DNA of 32,684 bases from Methanobacteriota archaeon (GTDB lineage: Archaea > Halobacteriota > Methanomicrobia > Methanomicrobiales > Methanoculleaceae). The DNA lies in contig JAEWMO010000010.1 in assembly GCA_023457135.1 (NCBI GenBank), forward strand, positions 1-32,684, written 5' to 3'. The position numbers and the translations under genes are program-made. The notes under the pieces were generated by a model that was not told the DNA's origin, made no database searches, and was given only the letters and a program-made list of their open reading frames with translations. Shown here piece after piece: positions 24,744-30,790 of the stretch; the stretch's first letter is position 1, and every line of letters starts with the position of its first letter.

Positions 24744-25184
24744 ATGAGAGAGATTCAGTGGGAGAATACCGAAAAGAAACGGGATGACTTTGACGATCTG
24801 ATCCCCTGCATCGAGAAGGCATTTCTTCTGACCCTGCCGGAGGATATCAAGATGTGTGCGATTGAAAACGGTGGAGGGAGTCCTACTCCGTGCCGCTTCG
24901 ATGTCGGGGGCAAGAAAGGGAAGACACTTGTGAAACTGTTTAGTCTTGACCCGAGATCGAAAGACTTTTTCTGGAGGTACTGCGCCGCTGTAGGTTGGTG
25001 TTCTATAGGTCACTACTGGCGTCCCTATCCGATCGCGCAGGATGCAGAGGGCAATTACATCGGTCTGGACTACGAGAAGGGCTTCCCTCCGAAAATAGTG
25101 TATGTCAAGGCCAAGTGGGCGAGCACCGGGTGGAAACACCTCGTTGCGAATTCCTTTACGGCGTTCCTGGAGATGCTTTACTGA
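24744..25184 (+). CDS. SUKH (SMI1/KNR4) family immunity protein
   Basis: This 146-residue soluble protein has the SUKH pattern: PCIEKAFLLTLPEDIKMCAI, an IENGGGSP turn, NYIGLDYEKGFPPKIVYVKA and the closing ANSFTAFLEMLY helix. GAGGTG at 24734-24739 precedes the ATG. It is similar to, but clearly diverged from, the SUKH half of the preceding gene, and 32 nt separate them. No toxin cassette lies between them, so it is an orphan immunity gene whose cognate toxin is not visible; its target may be a toxin of neighbouring cells or a cassette lost by recombination. Confidence 0.7.
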   Translation: MREIQWENTEKKRDDFDDLIPCIEKAFLLTLPEDIKMCAIENGGGSPTPCRFDVGGKKGKTLVKLFSLDPRSKDFFWRYCAAVGWCSIGHYWRPYPIAQDAEGNYIGLDYEKGFPPKIVYVKAKWASTGWKHLVANSFTAFLEMLY

Positions 25185-25248
25185 AGGAGAAAGACGATCC
25201 AGCATTTGTATCCTTGAGAAATACCGCTCGCCGATTACGACATCCGTA

Positions 25249-26316
25249 TTGCCTGAGGTTCAGGCACCCCGGGGCATCTCTGTCGACGCCCTTAAGGACG
25301 GCTACGTGCCGTTCACCACGACGGTGACGGTCGAAAACGGTCAGACCGCGACCCTGAACAACGACGATCCGGACGGGGACGGCCTCTCGAACCTCGAGGA
25401 GCAGACCTACGGGACCGATCCGCTCTCGGCCGATACCGACGACGACGGCCTCGTAGGCGAAGAATGGAACAATCTTGTCGGGGACTGGGCCTCGCATCCG
25501 TATTATGCCCTGGGCTGGATTGCCTCGGGTATTGCTGTGTATGGCGACGTCCGCGATTTCATCTATGCGGTGTCCGAGCACGACACCGTCGGGGCGGCGA
25601 TTAGCGCGTTTGGGCTGGCACCCTACCTCGGCGACTGCAGCAAAACCGCTGCCGATATCACGAAGTACCTCGTGAAGTATCCCGATAACCTCCTTGAGAT
25701 CGGGAGGCTCCTGGTCGATCAGCACGTCATCCAGCTCCTGCCCGATGAAGGCCAGTTGAACGTGATCGACCACCTCTACCTCTTCGCAACCGGCAGGAAG
25801 GTCGGGACAGAACTCAAAGCTGCGTATGACCTGACGGACGCCCAGATGGAGAAGATGGTGGAGCGCACGATCGAGCTGGACAAGGTCGTCAAGGTTGCCA
25901 TGGCTGGGGAAGATGCAGTGCCATTCACAAGTGATAAGTTCGCACATGCTGTTGGCCGCCATGTTGATGGGACAGAAGGCGTTGGAGACCCAACCACTCT
26001 CTTCCCTACCTCGGAGTCGGTGACGTCTTTCGGCATACCGTATCCAGGCACATCTTCCCTCACACGGGAACAAATGAAAGCAAAAATACTTGACTGGGTT
26101 GGTGAGGCGTTATCGTCAAAGTTGACGACGGGGTGGCCAATGCAGAAGAGGCCAGTTCAATTTACATTCCCCGATGAAAGGCACGACGTAAGAGTAATTG
26201 AAGTTGGGGTCGACAAAAGTGGTATTTACACAGTTTTCCCCCTCGAAGGAGAGCAGGTATACAAGTGGTATAATGGGCAGTGGAATCATATGCCCTATAC
26301 TGGAAGATTTGACTAA
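25249..26316 (+). CDS. Orphan toxin C-terminal cassette 2 (chimeric, no signal peptide)
   Basis: The open frame runs through from upstream, but homology begins at about the TTG at 25249, aligned with the TTG of cassette 1. A PEGA fragment (SVDALKDGYVPFTTTVTV) leads into DDPDGDGLSNLEEQTYGTDP, which is nearly identical in DNA to TSP3 block 1 of the giant toxin (17770-17860), not block 2. It then jumps to the pre-toxin domain (GDWASHPYYALGWIASGIAV). The toxin-like tip has FAHAVGRHVDG (H233, H238), TTLFP and GIYTVFPLEGEQVYKWY. No ribosome-binding site or signal peptide is seen, so it is probably silent. An ATG at 25102 would overlap the SUKH gene in another frame and is unlikely to be the start. 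Confidence 0.65.
   Translation: MPEVQAPRGISVDALKDGYVPFTTTVTVENGQTATLNNDDPDGDGLSNLEEQTYGTDPLSADTDDDGLVGEEWNNLVGDWASHPYYALGWIASGIAVYGDVRDFIYAVSEHDTVGAAISAFGLAPYLGDCSKTAADITKYLVKYPDNLLEIGRLLVDQHVIQLLPDEGQLNVIDHLYLFATGRKVGTELKAAYDLTDAQMEKMVERTIELDKVVKVAMAGEDAVPFTSDKFAHAVGRHVDGTEGVGDPTTLFPTSESVTSFGIPYPGTSSLTREQMKAKILDWVGEALSSKLTTGWPMQKRPVQFTFPDERHDVRVIEVGVDKSGIYTVFPLEGEQVYKWYNGQWNHMPYTGRFD
25476..25813 (+). repeat. Pre-toxin DNA repeat, copy 2
   Basis: Near-identical to copy 1 (22806-23140) over about 335 bases; encodes the pre-toxin domain of orphan cassette 2. Beyond 25813 the two diverge abruptly into their different toxin tips. Confidence 0.8.
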
Positions 26317-26331
26317 GATTGGGGGATATAA

Positions 26332-26880
26332 ATGATGCAAATTGTTTGGAATAGGGAAGAGCTTGAACGGAATATCCGATTAGAGAAAGGAGAATTTCGC
26401 CTCCTCGATTTCTGGATGCCTGTCCAACTCTACATTAATGGGGTTGACATCACCGGTCTCGATACCGTACCTGGAGGCGATATCTCACGGATTGACGATC
26501 TTTTCCTTAGCATCTTTTTTGCTTTCAAGTCAATCGATCCCGAAAAACTTGGAGACAAAGAATTTTATTTCATAGGGTCCTTTGAGGATGAAGTTTTTGC
26601 GGGAGGCTTTAAATTTTATATTGATCATGATAAACAGGCTGATAATCTGACAATCAGATATAGTAACTTCGTGCATAGGAAATTTCAATCAATTAGCATT
26701 CCCCTCAAACAGTTCACTGAAGGATTCCTTCTTTCGACGAAAGAACTCCTTGAAGAAGTCAAAAGCATCGATCCAGCGTACTGTAGCCACGAAGAAATTG
26801 TTATTCTACAGGACAACATGGCAATTATCCGAAACTGGTACAAGGAGAGGTATGGAAGCGATGCCCTCCTAAAATTGTGA
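26332..26880 (+). CDS. Predicted cognate immunity protein of cassette 2
   Basis: This 182-residue soluble protein starts at ATG 26332, 15 nt after the cassette 2 stop, with a GGGGGATA ribosome-binding-like site at 26321-26328; ATG 26335 is an alternative. It aligns along its full length with residues 1-185 of the protein at 23662 (LDFWMPVQLYINGVDITGL, GDISRIDDLFLSIFF, RNWYKERYG near the end). Two copies, each directly after a toxin of the same type, argue for a specific immunity role. It lacks the SUKH half. It is noticeably AT-rich. The family name is not recognised. Confidence 0.65.
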   Translation: MMQIVWNREELERNIRLEKGEFRLLDFWMPVQLYINGVDITGLDTVPGGDISRIDDLFLSIFFAFKSIDPEKLGDKEFYFIGSFEDEVFAGGFKFYIDHDKQADNLTIRYSNFVHRKFQSISIPLKQFTEGFLLSTKELLEEVKSIDPAYCSHEEIVILQDNMAIIRNWYKERYGSDALLKL

Positions 26881-26942
26881 CACAACACTCTTCGTGAGTA
26901 TTTGTCGCTAGATGCAGCCGCCTGAAGGTAAAGTCTGAGCGT

Positions 26943-27138
26943 CTTGAGATCGGGAGGCTCTTGGTCGATCAGCACGTCATCCAGCTCCTGCCCGATGAAG
27001 GCCAGTTGAACGTGATCGACCACCTCTACCTCTCCGCCACCGGCAGGAAGGTCGGGACGGAGCTGGCCGCCGAGTACGGTCTGACGGGGGCCTTGGTCGC
27101 GAAGCTGCAGGGCCGCGGCGTTAAACTCGATGAGGTTG
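26943..27138 (+). repeat. Pre-toxin DNA repeat, copy 3 (5'-truncated)
   Basis: Starting abruptly at CTTGAGATCGGGAGGCTC, this copy matches the last third of the repeat. Its first bases are closer to copy 2 (25693 onward), while the GGCCGCCGAGTACGG segment beyond is closer to copy 1, so it looks mosaic. Confidence 0.75.
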
Positions 27139-27434
27139 TCTATCTGATCAAGGTCGAGAATGGTGAGATCCCGACGGTTATAGGAAATGCAAAAGGTGGG
27201 TGGACACACTTAGAGGGGCGCCATGTTACCGGAGCGATTGATGTTGGGAAGGATCAAACAACATTATTCCCAATGCAAAATCAGGTGACCTGGTATGGGG
27301 AGGTATATCCTGGCAGGTCAGATTTAACGGTAGATAGTTTGAAGCAACTTATTACTGATGGGGTTAATTCTAGACTCACTGATTGGCCACAAAATATGGA
27401 GATTGCGTTCGCGTCGCCGGTCGTATCGACCTGA
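26961..27434 (+). pseudogene. Orphan toxin cassette 3, truncated at both ends
   Basis: This frame from TTG 26961 (157 codons) lacks the PEGA, TSP3 and most of the pre-toxin domain. The tip has GGWTHLEGRHVTG (H83, H88), TTLFP and YPGRSDLTVDSLK, so it belongs to the same family as cassettes 1 and 2. It stops just where the others enter their last strand with the G-[IY]-x-T-[AV]-[FYH] motif, so it should be inactive. The end is a recombination scar: at about 27419 the sequence switches, in another frame, to the last codons of the immunity gene (GRIDLKGIE and stop at 27446-27448). No immunity gene of its own follows. Confidence 0.65.
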
Positions 27435-27448
27435 AAGGTATCGAGTAG
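27419..27448 (+). pseudogene. Remnant of the 3' end of the type 1 immunity gene
   Basis: Thirty bases encode GRIDLKGIE and a stop, matching the end of the fusion gene at 22341. The spacer after it, leading to CTGTCACAGGTCCCC, also resembles the 22342-22390 spacer. It shows a second complete copy of this immunity gene once stood here. Confidence 0.6.
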
Positions 27449-27480
27449 GTGTTTTACCTCGTCCCTCTCTTTCCGGGTTC

Positions 27481-27680
27481 CTGTCACAGGTCCCCGCCGG
27501 CGCGCACCGGGTCGACGTCCTGAAGGACGGCTACGCCCCGTTCTCACCGCGACGGTGACCGTCGCGAACGGCCAGACCGCGCAGGTGACCGCGACCCTGA
27601 ACGATGAGGACCTGGATGGGGACGGCCTGCCGAACTACTACGAGGAGAACAGGTATCGCGACGGGTTCGGCGTGCAGTCT
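27481..27680 (+). pseudogene. Frameshifted remnant of a fourth toxin cassette (PEGA/TSP3 part)
   Basis: The remnant begins with LSQVPAGAHRVDVLKDGYAP, which aligns with the crossover PEGA segment of the giant toxin, then shifts frame at about 27543 and hits a TGA. In the next frame it continues TVANGQTAQVTATLNDEDLD and GDGLPNYYEENRYRDGFG, nearly identical to residues 1545-1580 of the giant toxin. Homology ends at about 27672; the pre-toxin and tip are gone. The interval 27450-27848 otherwise contains only spacer and the small minus-strand frame at 27709. Confidence 0.7.
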
Positions 27681-27708
27681 CTCATCCATCTATCGATTAT
27701 ACTCGATG

Positions 27709-27864
27709 CTAATCTACAAAATTACCGATTATGATCGATGATCCCACATTCGTGCAGACCGTGACCGCCTCGTCAGGGTCGTACCGGAGACGGACCTCCC
27801 AGCCCATCCCGGGCATGAGATCGACGATTTCGATCTTCGCTATCCGCTTTACAGCACACAACGC
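27709..27864 (-). CDS. Possible small protein overlapping the 3' end of the HxlR gene
   Basis: In a different frame from the regulator, the minus strand encodes KRIAKIEIVDLMPGMGWEVR then LRYDPDEAVTVCTNVGSSII and GNFVD before a stop at 27709. The pattern of alternating hydrophobic and charged residues looks coding. A TTG around 27862-27864 or an internal ATG are possible starts; an ATG at 27918 would need a long overlap with the HxlR frame. No family is recognised. It may instead be a decayed domain. Confidence 0.3.
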   Translation of the reverse strand, partial: ALCAVKRIAKIEIVDLMPGMGWEVRLRYDPDEAVTVCTNVGSSIIIGNFVD

Positions 27865-28208
27865 CGGCAGTCCTGCGCCCCGCAGGCGAGGTTCTCGATC
27901 TTCCACCGCAATGCCCACCGCTTGATATCCTTGATCACCCCGACGATCTCAAGCCCGCTTGCGGTGAGGGTGTACTCGCTCCTGACGGGGACAGTCCCGG
28001 CCTCCACCCGCCGCTCGACGAGACCCTCCTCCTCCAGTTCCTTCAGCCGGGCCGAGAGGACCTTCGCCGTGATCCCCGGAAGCCGGTCCTTCACCTCGGT
28101 GAACCGGCGGGTGTAGCCCTCCCCCTTGTAGAGCTCGAGGATGATCAGGAGCGTCCACTTCTTTCCCAGGTACCTGACGGTCTGATTGACCGTACACTCA
28201 TCCTGCAT
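27849..28208 (-). CDS. HxlR-family winged helix-turn-helix transcriptional regulator
   Basis: This 119-residue HxlR/DUF24 regulator has the family features GKKWTLLIILELYKG (residues 15-29), RRFTEVKDRLPGITAKVLSA (recognition helix region) and RLKELEEEGLVERR. HxlR proteins bind DNA as dimers and many sense electrophiles or redox state through cysteines. Here Cys5 lies at the N-terminus, in the position used by YodB-like sensors, and a C-terminal CGAQDCRRC cluster could bind metal or an Fe-S centre. It is divergent from hcp, with two palindromes between them, so it is the likely regulator of hcp and of itself. The ATG at 28208 gives the family-typical start. Confidence 0.9.
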   Translation of the reverse strand: MQDECTVNQTVRYLGKKWTLLIILELYKGEGYTRRFTEVKDRLPGITAKVLSARLKELEEEGLVERRVEAGTVPVRSEYTLTASGLEIVGVIKDIKRWALRWKIENLACGAQDCRRCVL

Positions 28209-28235
28209 GGTATAGTTAGAGAAACCTTCTCCTAC

Positions 28236-28241
28236 TTATAC
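28236..28241. promoter_or_regulatory. TATA-like element in the hxlR/hcp divergent region
   Basis: CTTATA (TATAAG on the minus strand) lies about 28 nt upstream of the hxlR start codon on the minus strand and suits a nearly leaderless hxlR message. On the plus strand the overlapping TTATACT could act as the hcp TATA box, just upstream of the tandem palindromes. Confidence 0.4.
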
Positions 28242-28245
28242 TCAA

Positions 28246-28278
28246 GTATCAAATCGATACCTTGTATCATAAAGATAC
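28246..28278. promoter_or_regulatory. Tandem GTATC-N5-GATAC operators
   Basis: GTATCAAATCGATAC (28246-28260) and GTATCATAAAGATAC (28264-28278) are two copies of the same 15-bp palindrome, centres 18 bp apart. Both lie immediately upstream of the hcp ribosome-binding site and downstream of the TATA-like element, so a bound HxlR dimer pair would block hcp transcription. Symmetry and position suggest they are the HxlR operators. Confidence 0.7.
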
Positions 28279-28293
28279 TATGGAGTGAGTACA

Positions 28294-29910
28294 ATGTTCT
28301 GCAACCAGTGTGAAGAGACGGCAAAGGGCCTCGGCTGCACCGTACGCGGCGTCTGCGGCAAGGACGAAGAGACCGCCGGGCTCCAGGACGTCCTGATCTA
28401 CATCCTCAAGGGACTCTCGGCAAGAAACCTCGCGGCGATGAAGAACGGCGGCGGGAACCCGGACGCCGGGAGGTTCGTCGGGGGATGCCTCTTTGCGACC
28501 CTGACCAACGTGAACTTCGACCCCGCCCGCCTCAACGATATGATCCGTGAAGCGGCACGCATCCGCGACGCCCTCCCGCCAGCCGGGAGCGTGGAGCCCG
28601 ACGCCTGCACCTGGGCGCCGGCAAGCCCCGCGGCGATCGCGGCAAAGGCCCAGGAGCTTGTCGCCGCACGGGGCGCCGTGGACCCGGACCTGCAGTCGCT
28701 CCGCGAACTCCTCATCTACGGGCTCAAAGGGATCGGCGCCTACTCCCACCACGCCGCCGTCCTCGGCTACGAAGATGATGAGATCGCGGCCTTCATGCAG
28801 AAGGGGCTCGCCGCCACACTGCAGGACCTCCCCGTCGAAGAGATGGTCGGCTACGTTCTCGCGTGCGGCGAAATCGGTGTCAAAACCCTCGCGCTCCTTG
28901 ATGCGGCGAACACCACCTCGTATGGGACGCCGGCGATTACGACCGTCAGCACCGCGGCGGGCACGCGGCCGGGGATCCTGGTCACCGGCCACGACCTCAA
29001 GGACCTCGCCGAACTCCTCGAGCAGACCCGCGGAGCGGGCGTCGACGTCTACACTCACGGCGAGATGCTCCCGGCGCACGCCTACCCGGCCCTTAAGAAG
29101 TACGACCACCTCGTCGGAAACTACGGCGGCTCCTGGCCCTTCCAGAGGGAGGAGTTCGAGCGGTTCAACGGCCCCGTCCTCGTCACCACGAACTGCCTCG
29201 TCCCCCCGAAGGACTCCTACCGCGACCGGGTCTACACCACGGGACTCGTCGGGTATGCGGGGTTAAAGCACGTCGACACCCTGGCGGACGGGAGGAAGGA
29301 CTTCTCGGCCCTGGTCGAGCACGCGAAGCGCTGCGAGCCCCCAGAGGACATCTCCCGCGGCGACCTCGTCACCGGGTGCGCCCACGCCCCGGTCCTCGCC
29401 ATCGCGGATACGGTCATCAGTGCGGTGAAGTCCGGCGCCGTCCGGCGGTTCGTCGTGATGGCGGGCTGCGACGGCCGGCACAGCGGACGGGACTACTACA
29501 CCCGGTTTGCAGAGGCCCTCCCGGCGGACACGATCATCCTCACCGCCGGGTGCGCGAAGTACCGCTATAACAGCCTCGGTCTCGGCGATATCGGCGGCAT
29601 CCCCCGCGTCCTCGACGCCGGCCAGTGCAACGACTGCTACTCGCTCGTGGTCATCGCGCAGGCCCTCGCAGAAGCCTTCGGCGTCGGGATCAACGAGCTC
29701 CCGGTCTCCTACAACATCGCCTGGTACGAGCAGAAGGCGGTCCTCGTCCTCCTCGGCCTCCTCTCGCTCGGTGTCAAGGACATCACCCTCGGCCCCCGCC
29801 TCCCGGCCTTCGTCTCACCCGGCATCCTGAAGGTGCTCGTCGAGAACTTCGGGATCAAGGGGATCATGACGGTCGAGGAGGACCTCCAGCGGATGGTGCC
29901 GGGGAACTGA
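28294..29910 (+). CDS. hcp: Hybrid-cluster protein (hydroxylamine reductase / prismane protein)
   Basis: This 538-residue cytoplasmic Fe-S protein is linked in other organisms to NO/hydroxylamine detoxification and protein nitrosylation. The N-terminal cluster motif is C3-x2-C6-x8-C15-x5-C21, the spacing of class I Hcp. The hybrid-cluster region is intact, with VTTNCLVPPKDSY, LVTGCAHAP, VMAGCDGRHSGRDYY, LTAGCAKYRYN and DAGQCNDCYS. The ATG at 28294 is preferred over the in-frame GTG at 28285 because homologs begin MFCNQCEE and GGAG lies at 28282-28285. In strict anaerobes Hcp is usually induced by nitrosative or oxidative stress, consistent with the redox-type regulator next door. Confidence 0.95.
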   Translation: MFCNQCEETAKGLGCTVRGVCGKDEETAGLQDVLIYILKGLSARNLAAMKNGGGNPDAGRFVGGCLFATLTNVNFDPARLNDMIREAARIRDALPPAGSVEPDACTWAPASPAAIAAKAQELVAARGAVDPDLQSLRELLIYGLKGIGAYSHHAAVLGYEDDEIAAFMQKGLAATLQDLPVEEMVGYVLACGEIGVKTLALLDAANTTSYGTPAITTVSTAAGTRPGILVTGHDLKDLAELLEQTRGAGVDVYTHGEMLPAHAYPALKKYDHLVGNYGGSWPFQREEFERFNGPVLVTTNCLVPPKDSYRDRVYTTGLVGYAGLKHVDTLADGRKDFSALVEHAKRCEPPEDISRGDLVTGCAHAPVLAIADTVISAVKSGAVRRFVVMAGCDGRHSGRDYYTRFAEALPADTIILTAGCAKYRYNSLGLGDIGGIPRVLDAGQCNDCYSLVVIAQALAEAFGVGINELPVSYNIAWYEQKAVLVLLGLLSLGVKDITLGPRLPAFVSPGILKVLVENFGIKGIMTVEEDLQRMVPGN

Positions 29911-29915
29911 ACACC

Positions 29916-29921
29916 TTTTTT
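29916..29921 (+). terminator. U-run terminator after hcp
   Basis: A T6 run starts 6 nt after the hcp stop codon, typical of archaeal termination. Confidence 0.5.
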
Positions 29922-29998
29922 AGAGGGGATAGGATCTACAGGTTTACCCGGCACATAGAGGAGGACCTGATCCGAGAGTTACCTCTGGCTCCCAATAC

Positions 29999-30039
29999 CC
30001 TCCGGCAACGAGATCCCGGAGGCATAAAGGAATACTTAA
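29999..30039 (+). promoter_or_regulatory. hicAB promoter with candidate operator
   Basis: CCTCCGG (29999-30005) and CCGGAGG (30016-30022) form a perfect 7-bp inverted repeat. It ends 8 nt before a TATA-like AATACTTAA (30031-30039). HicB antitoxins often repress their own operon, so this is a candidate HicB site. Confidence 0.4.
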
Positions 30040-30081
30040 GCGCTCTGACCCAGGAAAACAAAGTATGAGAGGGGCCGGGGC

Positions 30082-30339
30082 ATGGAGCGAAGGCAAGTCT
30101 ACGAAAACCTGAAGCGCAATCCGAAGAATGTGCGATTCGAAGACCTCTGCCGTGCAGCAGAGACATTCGGGTTCCGGTTCAGGGGCGGGAAGGGGAGTCA
30201 CAGGGTTTATGTGCGGCAAGGGGTTGTGGAGCTCCTGAACTTCCAGAACGTAGGCGGGAAAGCAAAACCCTATCAGGTATATCAACTGCTTAAAGTGATT
30301 GAGGACTATAATCTCCTGGAGGACGAGGATGCCACATAG
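30082..30339 (+). CDS. hicA: HicA-type mRNA interferase toxin
   Basis: This 85-residue protein has the double-stranded RNA-binding-like HicA fold, with the catalytic histidine in RGGKGSHRVYVRQ and the following hydrophobic strand VVELLNFQNVGGKAKPYQVY. HicA cleaves mRNA during translation. The C-terminal helix QLLKVIEDYNLLE is family-typical. It overlaps hicB by 11 nt. Toxin-first order is usual for HicAB. Confidence 0.9.
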   Translation: MERRQVYENLKRNPKNVRFEDLCRAAETFGFRFRGGKGSHRVYVRQGVVELLNFQNVGGKAKPYQVYQLLKVIEDYNLLEDEDAT

Positions 30340-30583
30340 ATACGCGATCGAGATCATCTACAGCGACGAGGACGAGGGATTCATCGCCGTGGTCCCAGAA
30401 CTTCCAGGGTGCTCTGCATTCGGCGTGACCGAGGAGGAAGCGCTCCGCGAGGTGAAGGTTGCCGTCTCCCTCTGGCTTGAGGCCGCCCGCGAAGAGGGCA
30501 GGAGAATTCCGGAGCCTGTTGGGGGGGAGCGGCTCCGGAATATTCTTTCGGGGACAGGGGCCGCGTGCGGGCCGGGAGCGTGA
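30329..30583 (+). CDS. hicB: HicB-family antitoxin
   Basis: This 84-residue partial-RNase-H-fold protein starts at ATG 30329. It reads YAIEIIYSDEDEGFIAVVPE, then LPGCSAFGVTEEEALREV, the HicB consensus. The upstream in-frame ATG at 30299 would lie well inside hicA and lacks family similarity, so the later start is chosen. The C-terminus carries no obvious ribbon-helix-helix DNA-binding domain, so autorepression would have to come from the complex or not occur. It neutralises HicA by direct binding. Confidence 0.88.
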   Translation: MPHRYAIEIIYSDEDEGFIAVVPELPGCSAFGVTEEEALREVKVAVSLWLEAAREEGRRIPEPVGGERLRNILSGTGAACGPGA

Positions 30584-30767
30584 ACGGCAGTCCTCGTGCG
30601 CGGGCAATCTCCGGGTGTTAGACATCTACAGGGCCAGCACACGGTTTTCCCATATGTCCTTTGACAGGAGGCAGCCACTGCAGGACACCGGGTTCTGCCG
30701 CAGGGAAGAGTTAATGAGCAGGGATGACGCAACCCTCTTTGCTAGCAGGTCCGATTATACGTGGCAT

Positions 30768-30786
30768 CGACCCGTTGCTGGGGTCG
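30768..30786 (+). promoter_or_regulatory. Inverted repeat at the MNT/HEPN start
   Basis: CGACCC (30768-30773) and GGGTCG (30781-30786) form a perfect 6-bp inverted repeat ending 4 nt before the ATG at 30791. A TATA-like GATTATACG at about 30753-30761 precedes it. Candidate operator for autoregulation. The rest of 30584-30750 shows no gene I can support. Confidence 0.35.
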
Positions 30787-30790
30787 GGCG

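Noticed and set aside
25102..25248. ATG at 25102 as the start of cassette 2
   Set aside because: The first 49 codons overlap the SUKH gene in another frame and match nothing; homology to the cassettes starts at about 25249.
14656..28208. Insertion sequence, integrase or att sites explaining the array
   Set aside because: No transposase or recombinase frame and no flanking direct repeats were found; duplications follow gene-internal homology instead.
30299..30328. HicB extended to the ATG at 30299
   Set aside because: The extra ten residues lie within hicA and do not resemble HicB N-termini; ATG 30329 fits the family.
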